DNA of 64,000 nucleotides from Bradyrhizobium sp. 186 (GCF_023101685.1 NZ_CP082164.1:3596001-3660000); one strand, 5' to 3'. Counted from the stretch's first letter, positions 17,640-26,507 are shown. The notes: generated from the letters alone by a model not told the origin. Numbers and translations: made by a program.

Positions 17640-18053
17640 ATGCGCATCTACGGACCGAACGGCACCACGCTTGGAACGCCGGCCAGCCAGGCCAGGCGGA
17701 CGGGCTCAGGCACCTTCGTGCTGCCGGACGCCTCGTCGGCGCAGGAGACGCGCGCGGCCGCAGCGCCAAAGGCCGCAGCCAACATCGACGCGCTGCTTGC
17801 GATGCAGGGCATCGAGGAAGATCCCGTCGAGCGCCGCAAGCGCTCGGTGGCCCGCGGCAAGTCGGCGCTCGACGTGCTCGACGATCTCAAGATGGGGCTT
17901 CTATCCGGCAATCTCGACTCGTCCACCGTGCTGCGGCTCCGGGATGCGGCGGCAAACCTGAAATCAACCTCCGGCGATCCCGGCCTCGACGCGGTGCTCT
18001 CCGAGATCGAGCTGCGCGTCGAGGTCGAACTCGCCAAGGCCGGGCAGGCGTAG
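17640..18053 (+). CDS. fliX: FliX, flagellar assembly trans-acting regulator
   Basis: The 137-residue protein matches FliX in size and pattern: N-terminal MRIYGPNGT, a low-complexity linker, then ALDVLDDLKMGLLSG and the C-terminal LDAVLSEIELRVEVELAKA. In Caulobacter FliX is membrane-associated and couples assembly of the early basal body to the activator FlbD. I chose ATG 17640; the longer frame begins at a TTG inside the CtrA-box region and would place the box within the coding sequence. It is divergent from flgI and ends 4 bp from the convergent HxlR gene. Confidence 0.88.
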   Translation: MRIYGPNGTTLGTPASQARRTGSGTFVLPDASSAQETRAAAAPKAAANIDALLAMQGIEEDPVERRKRSVARGKSALDVLDDLKMGLLSGNLDSSTVLRLRDAAANLKSTSGDPGLDAVLSEIELRVEVELAKAGQA

Positions 18054-18057
18054 CGCC

Positions 18058-18429
18058 TTACGCCGCTTCCTCTTTCAGCTGTGAATCGTAGCGGCGCTGG
18101 GCGGCGAGCACGTCTTTCAGATTTTGTTCGGCCCAGTCGCGCAGGGGATCGACGGCGGCGGCGAGCGTCACGCCGAGCTGGGTGATCGAATACTCCACCG
18201 TCACCGGCACGGTCGCGATGGCGCGGCGCTTGATCAGGCCGTCGCGCTCCAGCGATTTGAGAACCTGGCTCAACATCTTCTGCGAGATGCCTTCAATCGT
18301 GCGGCGCAATTGATTGAAGCGCATCGGCTTCTCCCGCAGCAGCAACAGGATCAGCACCGCCCATTTGTCGCCGACGCGGTCGAGGATCTGGCGTGTCGGG
18401 CAGTTGGCGGCATAGACGTCGGGTTTCAT
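18058..18429 (-). CDS. HxlR-family transcriptional regulator
   Basis: The 123-residue winged-helix protein shows the HxlR layout: an N-terminal cysteine (NCPTRQILD), DRVGDKWAVLILLLL, MRFNQLRRTIEGISQKMLSQVLKSLERDGL and a C-terminal wing VTVEYSITQLG. HxlR proteins often respond to reactive electrophiles or oxidants. It is divergent from an NAD(P)-binding protein gene with 155 bp between them, a typical regulator-target pair. The target is inferred from position only. Confidence 0.88.
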   Translation of the reverse strand: MKPDVYAANCPTRQILDRVGDKWAVLILLLLREKPMRFNQLRRTIEGISQKMLSQVLKSLERDGLIKRRAIATVPVTVEYSITQLGVTLAAAVDPLRDWAEQNLKDVLAAQRRYDSQLKEEAA

Positions 18430-18584
18430 CGTCCGTTCCTCGCGAACCGTTCCGGTTACGCTTGCCGGCTACGCGTTGCCGGTTACTCCAGCGTAATCAG
18501 GTAAGCACAAAGTGCTCTCTTAACACCAGCATTCTTTGCGATATCTAGTCACCGACAGTTACCACAGAAGCAAAGGAGCCTTCC

Positions 18585-19196
18585 ATGAAAATCGCAGTTG
18601 CCGGCGCCTCGGGCCGGGCCGGAGCCGAGATCACCAAGGAACTGTCCCGCCGCGGCCATAGCGTTACCGCCATAGCGCGGAACCCCGAGAAGATCGCGGG
18701 CCTGCCGAACGTCACGCCGACCAAGGGCGATGTGCTGGACCAGGCCGGCCTGACCAAGCTGTGGGCAGGGCATGACGTCGCCGTCAGTTCCGTGCACTTC
18801 CTGGCCAGCGATCCGCACAAGCTGATCGGCGCCGCAAAAGACTCCGGTGTCGGGCGCTACCTCGTCGTCGGCGGGGCGGGCAGCCTCGAGGTCGCACCAG
18901 GCGTGAAACTGGTCACAACCCCGAGTTTTCCAGCCCAATACAAAGCTGAGGCCGAAAAAGGTGGGGCCTTCCTTGACCTGCTGCGGCAGGAAAAGGACCT
19001 GAACTGGACCTTCATCTCGCCGTCGGCCCTGTTCGTCGAGGGGGAACGGACAGCCAAGTTCCGGCTCGGGTCCGACCAGCTTCTCGCAGATGCGAGCGGG
19101 AAAAGCTGGATCACCTTCGCCGACTACGCCATTGCGCTCGCCGACGAGATCGAGCGGCCGGCCCATCTGAGGCAGCGCTTCACGGTCGGCTACTGA
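18585..19196 (+). CDS. NAD(P)-binding Rossmann protein (NmrA/atypical SDR)
   Basis: The 203-residue protein starts MKIAVAGASGRAGAEITKEL, the GxxGxxG dinucleotide-binding turn of atypical short-chain reductases. YLVVGGAGSLEV and the LNWTFISPSALF stretch are also characteristic. Members sense or reduce with NAD(P)H; many are paired with HxlR regulators, as here. The start has AGGAGCC upstream. Substrate unknown. Confidence 0.82.
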   Translation: MKIAVAGASGRAGAEITKELSRRGHSVTAIARNPEKIAGLPNVTPTKGDVLDQAGLTKLWAGHDVAVSSVHFLASDPHKLIGAAKDSGVGRYLVVGGAGSLEVAPGVKLVTTPSFPAQYKAEAEKGGAFLDLLRQEKDLNWTFISPSALFVEGERTAKFRLGSDQLLADASGKSWITFADYAIALADEIERPAHLRQRFTVGY

Positions 19197-19278
19197 GTTC
19201 TCGGCCGCCCCCGGGCCTCTGCGGATAAACCTTCCTGTGCAAGGGTTTGGGGGCGGTAACCGAGGAGTTAAGGAAATA

Positions 19279-19307
19279 TTGTCTGTCACGGGAGGCCGCT
19301 ATATAAC
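19279..19307 (+). promoter_or_regulatory. sigma70-like promoter of dksA
   Basis: TTGTCT and TATAAC are separated by exactly 17 bp, and the -10 ends 59 bp before the proposed dksA start. This is the clearest housekeeping-type promoter in the window. Confidence 0.6.
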
Positions 19308-19365
19308 GCCCCGCTCAACGGATCTCGTTCCGTTGCGAGTCGTTGTTTAGACAGATAGGCCGCCC

Positions 19366-19776
19366 TTGGAAAAGTTGAAAAACTACCGACCGACCGAAAA
19401 AGAGCCTTTCATGAACGATCGGCAGAAGGAGTACTTCCGTTTGAAGCTCCTCGCCTGGAAGGATGAGATCCTCAAAGAGTCCAGGCTCACCCTGCAAGCC
19501 TTGCAGGAGGAGAACGTGAACCACCCCGATCTCGCCGATCGGGCTTCGTCCGAAACCGACCGTGCCATCGAACTCCGCGCCCGCGACCGTCAGCGCAAGT
19601 TGATCGCCAAGATCGACGCCGCGCTCCAGCGTATCGAGGACAACACCTACGGCTATTGCGAGGATACCGGCGAGCCGATCTCGTTGAAGCGGCTCGAGGC
19701 CCGGCCCATCGCGACGCTCTCGGTGGAGGCGCAGGAGCGCCACGAGAAACGCGAGAAGGTCTATCGCGACGAATAG
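19366..19776 (+). CDS. dksA: RNA polymerase-binding transcription factor DksA
   Basis: The 136-residue protein has the DksA arrangement: N-terminal YFRLKLLAWKDEI, a coiled coil with the DxxDxA tip (HPDLADRASSETDRA) and the C-terminal zinc region. That region has YGYCEDTGEPISLKRLEARP, keeping the first cysteine but lacking the usual CxxC pairs, so zinc binding is doubtful and it resembles the cysteine-poor DksA2 type. DksA acts with ppGpp on stringent-response promoters. The longest start is TTG 19366; ATG 19411 (MNDRQKEYF) is an alternative. A good terminator follows at 19782. Confidence 0.9.
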   Translation: MEKLKNYRPTEKEPFMNDRQKEYFRLKLLAWKDEILKESRLTLQALQEENVNHPDLADRASSETDRAIELRARDRQRKLIAKIDAALQRIEDNTYGYCEDTGEPISLKRLEARPIATLSVEAQERHEKREKVYRDE

Positions 19777-19781
19777 AGTCC

Positions 19782-19809
19782 GAGCCGCCTAGTGCGGCTC
19801 TTTATTTTT
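19782..19809 (+). terminator. rho-independent terminator of dksA
   Basis: GAGCCGC-CTAGT-GCGGCTC followed by TTTATTTTT. Confidence 0.88.
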
Positions 19810-20296
19810 GAGGCAGAGGCGCCGCTTCGCGTCGTGGTCAGCATGTTGTCTGCTGTTCGCAGCGGCGCGCGTCAGCTCACACGCGCAATCGCGAAAAGTG
19901 AATCGCGATCAATGGGCTAGACTCGATTCCTCCGAGCTCACGTGAGTTCAGATGAGAAACAGCCTTCACGTCAGGTGCGGGAGATTTTGCGAGTCGCATC
20001 AACGAGATCAACTCAGTCGTTGAGATGCTGATCGAACAACATCGAGCATCGCTGTAATCACGCCTGCTGCGGCATCTGCGAGGCTGTGAGCTGCGCGCCT
20101 CCATAAAGCCTGGACCAGCTCAATATTTCCTTAAACGCCGGCAAGAGGCGCCGAGTGTTCCGCAAGCTGGTCTACCTGCTCTTGCGGCTGATCCCGCTTG
20201 GCTTGGTCAAGGCGTGAGGCGCGGCCTGAGCTTGTCAGGGCGGGGCCGGGATGCTCCACTGCCCCGCACAATCGCGTAGCGTGGGAGGCGGCGCCG
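19810..20296. other. non-coding stretch between dksA and hydratase
   Basis: About 490 bp with no gene I can support. It contains short inverted repeats around 19890-19960 (GCGAAAAGTGAATCGC, GAGCTCACGTGAGTTC). The right end must hold the hydratase promoter. Short open frames here have neither RBS nor protein-like composition. Confidence 0.4.
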
Positions 20297-21076
20297 ATGG
20301 ACAAAATTCTCCAAGCCGCAAAGGCAATCGCGCTGGCGCGCCGCAACCATGCGCCGCTCGCGGCGCTGGAGCGTCCGCCCGCCGACGAGGCCGAGGGCTA
20401 TCAGGTCCAGCGCGCATTGCACGATCTTCTGCTGCCGCAAGTCGGGCCGCTGGTCGGCTACAAGATCGGCTGCACCAGCCAGGTGATGCAGGACTATATC
20501 GGCATCCCCCACCCCTGCGGCGGCGGCGTGTTCCAGAAGGGCGTGCACGATAGCGGGGTGAAGCTCGCCGCCTCCGGCTATGTCCGTGTCGGTGTCGAAT
20601 GCGAGATCGCTGTACGGTTGAAGCGCGACCTCGCGCCCGGCGAGGCGCCGTTCACGGCCGAATGGGTCGGCGAGGCGGTCGAAGCCTATCATCCCGCGAT
20701 CGAGATCGTCGACGACCGCTATGTGAAATGGGAGACGATGGGCGCAGCCACGCTGATCGCAGACGATTTCTTCGCCGCCGGCTGCGTGCTGGGGCCGTCG
20801 GTCCCGCGCTCGTCCGTGCCGGATCTGAAGGCGGTGAAAGGCCGCGCCATCGTCAACGGCGAGGAGGTGAGCCACGGCACCGGCGCCGACGTGCTCGGCC
20901 ACCCCCACAACGCGCTCGCCTGGCTCGCCAACCATCTCGCCGCCGATGGTAAGGGTCTGCATGCGAGGCAGCTCGTGTTGACGGGAAGTCTGGTGAAGAC
21001 GCTGTGGCTGAAGGCCGGCGACAAGGTGCGGATGGAGCTGGACGGGCTGGGGGTGGTGGAGGCGGAGTTTACGTAA
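20297..21076 (+). CDS. 2-keto-4-pentenoate hydratase family protein (FAH superfamily)
   Basis: The 259-residue protein matches the MhpD/DmpE hydratase and oxalocrotonate decarboxylase group. It has EGYQVQRALHDLL, VGYKIGCTSQVMQ, the metal-site segment VECEIAVRLKRDL (ExE type) and HPAIEIVDDRY. These enzymes act on 2-hydroxypent-2,4-dienoate-like substrates in meta-cleavage pathways. No other catabolic gene is adjacent, so the physiological substrate is uncertain. ATG 20297 has GGGAGG upstream; a longer frame lacks support. The REP that carries IS copy 1 begins just downstream. Confidence 0.82.
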   Translation: MDKILQAAKAIALARRNHAPLAALERPPADEAEGYQVQRALHDLLLPQVGPLVGYKIGCTSQVMQDYIGIPHPCGGGVFQKGVHDSGVKLAASGYVRVGVECEIAVRLKRDLAPGEAPFTAEWVGEAVEAYHPAIEIVDDRYVKWETMGAATLIADDFFAAGCVLGPSVPRSSVPDLKAVKGRAIVNGEEVSHGTGADVLGHPHNALAWLANHLAADGKGLHARQLVLTGSLVKTLWLKAGDKVRMELDGLGVVEAEFT

Positions 21077-21099
21077 GAGGTGCACAGCGCTTCAACATT

Positions 21100-21169
21100 T
21101 TCCGTTATTGCGAGGAGCTCTTGCGACGAAGCAATCCAAGCTGTTTCCGCGGAGGGATACTGGATTGCT
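21100..21169. repeat. left part of REP-like palindrome interrupted by IS copy 1
   Basis: GTTATTGCGAGGAG, then GCAATCC, CCGCGGA and CTGGATTGCT follow the order seen at 37272 and 46702. The missing right part, CTTCGCTCCCGCAATGACGG, is at 22636-22655, beyond the element. Confidence 0.75.
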
Positions 21170-22635
21170 CACATGGGGAATGTGTGTGTCAAGGATGAGC
21201 AGTCACCTTTTTGTTCGACTGCAGCCACCTCTTCGTCCCGACCGCGGGTTCTGCAGGATGGCGCGCGCAGATCAAGTCAAGGCCGGCCTGTTAGGGCCGC
21301 CGCGAAGCGGCTTGGCCTTGAGTTGAGCGAGCACGCCATCATGCTTGGTGCGTTGGGCCGATAGGAGCTCCTCGCGTTGGCGGTTCTGTCAGGGCATCTG
21401 CCATCCTCGCATTTGCGATCCAAGGGTCGAGCCGGTTCGACGATCTGGGTTGCTTGCCAGATCAAACTCACATTCGGTCGTCGCACAAGGCGACTGCACC
21501 ACGATTCCGCTTGCGGCGGGCAGGCTCGAGAGGACGAGGCCATTCTTCGTTGCGGCGTTTGAAGCCATGCAATCCATCGGTTCGTCCACCCGGATCTTCC
21601 GAGACTGATCGGGCCTCGGCAGATGGGTTATGGTTCTTTCGTTGCGCGCGGGCGGCGAAGCACGCCGCTTGGTGCGGTCCGGATCAGGCGGCGGGCTTCA
21701 TCACGGCCCCCTCGATGGTCTCGCCCGCGGTGACATACTTCCACAAGGTCACGAGAAGCTTGCGCGCCAGCGCCACGATCGCGCGCTTGCGGCCTTGCGG
21801 GCTTCGCTCCTTGAACCAGCGCGTCAGGGCCGACTGCGGCTGGTGACGTATCCACAGCCAGGCGAGCTGGATCATTGTGGTCCGCAGCCTGGGATTGCCG
21901 GCCTTCGACACGCCCTGCTCGTGCCGGATGCCTCCGCTTTGCCACGGCGTCGCCGCAAGCCCCGCATAGGCGGCGACCTGGCGGCGGTTGGAGAACTGCC
22001 GGTAGAACGCCTCCGACCAGAGCACGGCCGCAAAGTTGGCGCCGAGCCCTTTCAAGGCCAGCAGCATCGCCACCGGATCCGGCGCGACCTTGTCTGCAGC
22101 GTTCTTGTCTGCAGGCTTCCGGGCTGCGGCCAGCAGAGCATCTCGCGCGGCCTCGACCGCCTTGATCTGTTCCAGAAGCAGTTCGACCCGATCGAGCTCG
22201 CGGCCGATCTGCGCCTTCAAATGCGAAGGCAGCTCCCGCCCGTCGCCCGTGCGCAAGGCCTCAAGCCGCGCCCGCCGATTGCGCCGCAGCGGCACGTAGT
22301 CGGATATCCCCTGCGCGAACAGAAGACCCTTGATCCGGTTCACATGCGTGATGCGCTCGGCGATCAGCGTCGCTCGTTCGCGACACAGCCTGCGCCGGTC
22401 CTCCTCTTCAGGCGAGGGCGCAACCACCATCGCACAGACCCGCGGCTCGCCGCGCTTGTAGGCCAGAAGCGCCCGCAACAGCGCCTCGCCATCGAGCCTG
22501 TCAGTCTTGGCCCGCCGCCGCCGTCGCGGTCGGTCCGTCGGAAGGATGATCGAGCAACATCGTCGTCTCCAGGTTGAGGGGGTCAGCAACCTCAGTCTGA
22601 CCTCAGACCTGGTCGCTATCCACTCCCCATGGAAT
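21170..22635 (-). mobile_element. IS1111/IS110-type element, internally deleted copy 1 (1466 bp)
   Basis: The sequence is nearly identical to copy 2 at 46757-48527 but lacks 305 bp. The joint falls after 22528, corresponding to 48116-48420 of copy 2. Subterminal inverted repeats remain: CATGGGGAATG near the left end and CACTCCCCATG at 22621-22631. Both ends abut CT (21168-21169 and 22636-22637) within a split REP, as in copy 2. The 514-bp non-coding region beyond the transposase stop is intact. The near identity indicates recent movement. Without an intact recombinase the element would depend on copy 2 in trans. Confidence 0.88.
21684..22528 (-). pseudogene. IS110-family transposase, N-terminally deleted
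   Basis: The frame corresponds to residues 113-393 of the intact transposase, from the RRRRAKTDRLDGEALL region to VMKPAA. The 305-bp deletion is not a multiple of three and removes residues 1-112 from the frame, including the RuvC-like acidic residues equivalent to E25 and E83. D122, D125 and the C-terminal domain with TPWQSGG remain. An open frame continues to 22724 with unrelated flanking codons, so a chimeric product is conceivable but not expected to be active. Confidence 0.88.
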
Positions 22636-22731
22636 CTTCGCTCCCGCAATGACGGAGTTTGGGGCAGCGGCGTCGCTGCAATTGCGCGGACCTGACTCGC
22701 TGTACGCAGCCGCACCATCGCCAAAATACAT

Positions 22732-22764
22732 GCGGCCCTCGCCAGGGGAGCTAGCGAGGGCCGC
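22732..22764 (-). terminator. hairpin terminator after flgH
   Basis: GCGGCCCTCGC and GCGAGGGCCGC form an 11-bp perfect stem around an 11-base loop. On the minus strand it is followed by TATTTTGG, a modest U tract, and lies 60 bp beyond the flgH stop, ending the flgF-flgG-flgA-flgH operon. Confidence 0.7.
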
Positions 22765-22823
22765 GTAGTACATCGTCGTTCGCGCCTAGGTTCGCGAACA
22801 CGATGTGGGAGCTCGGGAGAAGG

Positions 22824-23591
22824 CTAGAAGGGCAGCAGCACGTCCATGACTTGCTGGCCGTAGCGCGGCTGCTGCACGTCCATGATCTGGCCGCGGCCGC
22901 CGTAGGCGATGCGGGCCTGGGCGATCTTGGTGGAGTCGATGGTGTTGTCGCTCTGGATGTCTTCGGGGCGGACGATGCCGGCGACCACGAGCTCGCGGAT
23001 CTCGTAGTTGACGCGGATCTCCTGCTTGCCTTCGACCACGAGGTTGCCGTTCGGCAGCACCTGCGTCACGACCGCGGCGACGTTGGTCTGCAACGCTTCC
23101 TGGCGATTGACCGAGCCCTTGCCGTCGCTGGAGGCGGTGGAGTCGGCGGTGAGGATGCGGCCGGGCAGCACCTTCTGCGCCTGCGCGCCGAGCGTCTTGG
23201 CGCCGATGAAGTCGGTGATCCCTGAGTCTTCCGAGTTGGTGCGGCTGCGCTGGGTCTCGTTGGCGATGTTGGCCTTGTCGGTGATGTTCACGGTCACGGT
23301 CAGGAGGTCGCCGACCTGGTGGGCGCGCTGGTCCTTGAAGAAGGCGCGGCTGCCGTTGCGCCACAGCGAGTTCGGATTGTAGGAGGCGACTTCCGGTTTC
23401 GGCATCGGCATCTGCACCGGCTTATAACCGGGCTGCGTCGTCGGATTGTCGATCGCCGACATCTTCGGTTGCTCGCCGATCTGCGACAGGCGGTCGATCG
23501 ATGAACAGCCGCTCGCGAGCGCACAAATTGCCAGCAGAGGGCCAGAGAGCGCGATGCGACGAAGACGGGAAGCCGACCTGAAAGCGAACAT
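22824..23591 (-). CDS. flgH: FlgH, flagellar L-ring lipoprotein
   Basis: The 255-residue precursor has a lipoprotein signal peptide with lipobox LASGC. The FlgH core includes NSLWRNGSRAFFKDQRAHQVGDLLTV, LVVEGKQEIRVNYE and the C-terminal GRGQIMDVQQPRYGQQVMD. FlgH forms the L ring in the outer membrane. It is last in flgF-flgG-flgA-flgH and follows flgA by 3 bp. IS copy 1 sits just downstream without breaking the gene. Confidence 0.96.
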   Translation of the reverse strand: MFAFRSASRLRRIALSGPLLAICALASGCSSIDRLSQIGEQPKMSAIDNPTTQPGYKPVQMPMPKPEVASYNPNSLWRNGSRAFFKDQRAHQVGDLLTVTVNITDKANIANETQRSRTNSEDSGITDFIGAKTLGAQAQKVLPGRILTADSTASSDGKGSVNRQEALQTNVAAVVTQVLPNGNLVVEGKQEIRVNYEIRELVVAGIVRPEDIQSDNTIDSTKIAQARIAYGGRGQIMDVQQPRYGQQVMDVLLPF

Positions 23592-23594
23592 GAC

Positions 23595-24671
23595 TTACTC
23601 TGACTTGGCTGGAGCGGGCGAAATCTGGCTTTGGGCGAGCGCGACGGGCGCGGACGGTTCACGTGGCAGCGACGAGGTCTGCTCGACCGCAGGGGCCATC
23701 GGTACGGACTGGCTGGCGCCCTGGATCGTGACCTGGCCGCGGCCGGTGACGACGCCGCTCAGCGTGCGCTTGGTCTGGACGTTGAGCACGCTCACGATGT
23801 CGCCTTCGGCGCCGCTGTCGACCGCCTTGCCGCGCGTGGTGAGGTAGAGGCCGGGCACCTGGTAGATGATGGTGACGCTCTGGTCGCGCTGCACGAATTC
23901 GGGCCTTGCGATGTCGGCGACCCGGATCGGCGTGCCCGCCCGCATCGGCCGGCGGAGCTGCATGCCGACCGCGCGGTCGCGCGAGGCGGGCTCGCCGGTG
24001 ACCTCCGCCTTCGGCCGGCGCTCCAGCGCGACGTCGGAGGATTTCAGCATCTCGATGCGCTCGATGTCGCGCGTCAGCACGGCCACCTCCACGGTCTCGA
24101 TCGCGGTGCCGGTGAAGCGCAGCTTGGTCGGCGCCGGGTTGTTGTCATTGTTGATCTCGAAGGCCAGATCGAAACGGCCGCTGCGCGCGTCGTAACGCGT
24201 GGCGACCGGCTGGAGCGCGCCGCTGTTGGAGGCATCGAGCCGCATCTCGGAGACGCCGCGGTCAAAGGTGACGGTGATGTTGGCGGCGTCGCCCAGGCCG
24301 AAGCGGCGCTCGAGCGCGGTGGCAACCGCGTTTTCGAGGTCCTTGTTGGCGAGCGTGCGGGCGAGGCGGGTGACCGCGACCTCCTTGATGTCGCCCGTCA
24401 TCACGCCGATCACCTGCTTTGCGCGGAGCACGCTCAGGACCTGCGCGACCGGCAGCGCGCCGGTGGTGCCGAGATCGGGCGAGCGGTAGACCGCGATCAG
24501 CGCGGCCGAACCGGCATTGTCGATGAGATCGCCGACCCGCACCACGTCGGAGGTGACGGTGACGCTGGCACGCAGCGTCGGCGCGGCAATGGCGTCGTCG
24601 GCGGCCTGCGCCGGCAGCGCCAGCGCGACGAGGGCGGAGATCGTGGCGAGCGTCGTGCGGATCATCGTCAT
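23595..24671 (-). CDS. flgA: FlgA, P-ring assembly chaperone
   Basis: The 358-residue precursor starts with a Sec signal peptide ending ALPAQAAD. It has SAF-like and FlgA C-terminal regions: RPMRAGTPIRVADIARPEFVQ, then VTIIYQVPGLYLTTRGKAVD and GDIVSVLNVQTKRTLSGVV. It is longer than enterobacterial FlgA (about 220 residues), as is common in alphaproteobacteria, because of an extra N-terminal domain. It assists FlgI polymerisation in the periplasm. ATG 24671 follows GAGGTG; GTG 24674 and ATG 24665 are alternatives. Confidence 0.94.
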   Translation of the reverse strand: MTMIRTTLATISALVALALPAQAADDAIAAPTLRASVTVTSDVVRVGDLIDNAGSAALIAVYRSPDLGTTGALPVAQVLSVLRAKQVIGVMTGDIKEVAVTRLARTLANKDLENAVATALERRFGLGDAANITVTFDRGVSEMRLDASNSGALQPVATRYDARSGRFDLAFEINNDNNPAPTKLRFTGTAIETVEVAVLTRDIERIEMLKSSDVALERRPKAEVTGEPASRDRAVGMQLRRPMRAGTPIRVADIARPEFVQRDQSVTIIYQVPGLYLTTRGKAVDSGAEGDIVSVLNVQTKRTLSGVVTGRGQVTIQGASQSVPMAPAVEQTSSLPREPSAPVALAQSQISPAPAKSE

Positions 24672-24675
24672 CACC

Positions 24676-25464
24676 TCAGCGGAACAGCGCCGTGGTCGAT
24701 TGCATCATCTGGTCGGCGGCGCTGATCACCTTGGCGTTCATCTCGTAGGCGCGTTGGGCGGCAATCAGGTCGCTCATCTCCGAAACGACGTCGACATTGG
24801 CCTGCTCGAGACTTCCTTGCGTGATGGTGCCGTAACCTTCGGCGGTCGCCGTGCCATCCTGCGGCGGGCCGGAAGAGGGCGTCTCGGTGAACTGATTGCT
24901 GCCGACGGGCTGCAGGCCCGCCTTGTTGATGAAACGGGTCAGGCCGATCTGGCCGAGAACGGTATTGCTCGTCGAGCCCGGCAGCGTCACCGAGACCTGG
25001 CCCTGCACGTTGACGGTGAGGCCCGAGGCATTGTTCGGGATCGTGATCGTCGGCTGTACCGGGTTGCCCTGCGCGGTGACGATGCGGCCCTGATTGTCCA
25101 TCTGGAAGGTGCCGTCGCGGGTGTACTGGTAGCTGCCGTCGGGCATCAGGATCTTGAAGAAGCCTTCGCCGGAGACCGCGGTGTCGAGATCGTTGCCGGT
25201 CTGCGACAGCGTGCCTTGCGTCATGCTGCGCGGCGTGCCGACGGTCTTGACGCCGCCGCCGATATCGACGCCGACCGGCAGGATGGTGCCCTGGTCCGAC
25301 GATTGCGCGCCGACGCGGCGCACGTGTTCGTAGATCAGGTCCTGGAACGCCGCGGTCTGCTTCTTGAAGCCGGTGGTGCGCAGGTTGGCGATGTTGTTGG
25401 AGATCACCTGAACGTTGAGTTCCTGTGCCGCCATCCCGGTCGCTGCGGTGTGAAGCGCCTGCAT
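24676..25464 (-). CDS. flgG: FlgG, distal rod protein
   Basis: The 262-residue protein has the N-terminal rod/hook signature MQALHTAATGMAAQELNVQV and ISNNIANLRTTGFKKQTAAF. The C-terminal heptad SLEQANVDVVSEMSDLIAAQ and RAYEMNAKVISAADQMM follow the axial-protein pattern. FlgG forms the distal rod inside the P and L rings. It follows flgF by 16 bp with a GGGGAG ribosome site. Confidence 0.97.
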   Translation of the reverse strand: MQALHTAATGMAAQELNVQVISNNIANLRTTGFKKQTAAFQDLIYEHVRRVGAQSSDQGTILPVGVDIGGGVKTVGTPRSMTQGTLSQTGNDLDTAVSGEGFFKILMPDGSYQYTRDGTFQMDNQGRIVTAQGNPVQPTITIPNNASGLTVNVQGQVSVTLPGSTSNTVLGQIGLTRFINKAGLQPVGSNQFTETPSSGPPQDGTATAEGYGTITQGSLEQANVDVVSEMSDLIAAQRAYEMNAKVISAADQMMQSTTALFR

Positions 25465-25480
25465 GTTAGTTCTCCCCTAA

Positions 25481-26242
25481 TCAGGCCGGAACGTCGGCGA
25501 GCTTTTCGATCGCCGATTTGTGGAGGTCGCTCTGCTGCTGGAGCAAATTGGCGACGGCGGTGTAGCTGCGCATCACCTCGACCATGCGGCTCATCTCGCC
25601 GACCGCGTTGACGTTCGACTTCTCGATGTAGCCCTGCTGCACGGTGGACTTGGTGTCGGCCTGCTGTGCGGCGGACCCGGCGCCATAAAGATTGGCGCCG
25701 AGTTTGGTCAGCTTGGCCGGGTCGTCGAACGACACCATGCGGATCTTGCCGCGGATCGAGTCGTTCTTTGCCGTGCCTTCGAGCACCGTGACGGTGCCGT
25801 CCGGCGCGACATTGATGTCGTGGTCGGTCGGCTGGAAGGTGATCGGGCCGCCGGTGCCGAGCACGAGGTTGCCGTCGGAGGTGACGAGCTGGCCGGTGCT
25901 GTTGAGCGAGAATTTGCCGTCGCGGGTGTAGCGCTCGCCGCCATTGGCCTGCACCGCGAAATAGGCGTTGCCATTGATCGCCATGTCGAGCGGGTTTTTG
26001 GTCGCCTCCATCGGCCCCTGGCCGACGTCGCGGAAGGTGCCGCGGTCCTGCACATAGGAGACGCGACGGTCGGAACTGACGAAATTGTCCTCGCGCGCGT
26101 TCGAGTTGAGGAACTCCTCGAACAGCGAATGGTCGGCCTTGAAGCCGTTGGTGTTGGCATTGGCGACGTTGTTGGCGATGACATCCATCTGCCGTTCCAA
26201 CGTCATCTGCCGTGACAAGCCGATCAGAAGCGCGTTCTGCAT
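25481..26242 (-). CDS. flgF: FlgF, proximal rod protein
   Basis: The 253-residue protein starts MQNALLIGLSRQMTLERQMD and continues VIANNVANANTNGFKADHSL, typical of FlgF. The C-terminal axial helix is YIEKSNVNAVGEMSRMVEVM. I chose ATG 26242, preceded by GGGGAGA; a longer in-frame opening from 26329 lacks family similarity. It is first of the flgF-flgG-flgA-flgH operon and divergent from fliL across a 384-bp control region. Confidence 0.95.
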   Translation of the reverse strand: MQNALLIGLSRQMTLERQMDVIANNVANANTNGFKADHSLFEEFLNSNAREDNFVSSDRRVSYVQDRGTFRDVGQGPMEATKNPLDMAINGNAYFAVQANGGERYTRDGKFSLNSTGQLVTSDGNLVLGTGGPITFQPTDHDINVAPDGTVTVLEGTAKNDSIRGKIRMVSFDDPAKLTKLGANLYGAGSAAQQADTKSTVQQGYIEKSNVNAVGEMSRMVEVMRSYTAVANLLQQQSDLHKSAIEKLADVPA

Positions 26243-26430
26243 CGGAAATCTCCCCTGAGTGAGATCTGCTGCGTCGCTCTCCCAAGCGCCTTGGCGGACC
26301 CCGTGAACGAGACTGTCAGGTTCTCCCAAACCCGTCGGTCTCGGTCCTCTCTCAGCGAAAGCCGTGCCAACGCAGAAAACAAAATTATTACAATAACTTG
26401 CTTATTTTTCGGAGGCGCCGGCGGGCGGCA

Positions 26431-26507
26431 GAAAGGTTCTGTTGACCATGTTTGCCCGGCAGATTTTTCCTAGTGGAGGCCCAATCGAAAGGTTCCGTTA
26501 ACCATTA
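26431..26507. promoter_or_regulatory. tandem operator-like repeats between flgF and fliL
   Basis: GAAAGGTTCTGTTGACCATG at 26431-26450 and GAAAGGTTCCGTTAACCATT at 26488-26507 match at 17 of 20 positions and begin 57 bp apart. The second contains TTAACCAT, the CtrA core; the first TTGACCAT. They lie in the 384-bp flgF/fliL divergent region, which has no gene, so they could serve either promoter. Neither is paired with a second TTAA at the canonical spacing. Confidence 0.55.

Noticed and set aside
21630..22577. 315-codon plus-strand frame across the IS (also 47217-48350)
   Set aside because: Antisense to the transposase, whose motifs are clear; the frame ends change with the IS flanks.
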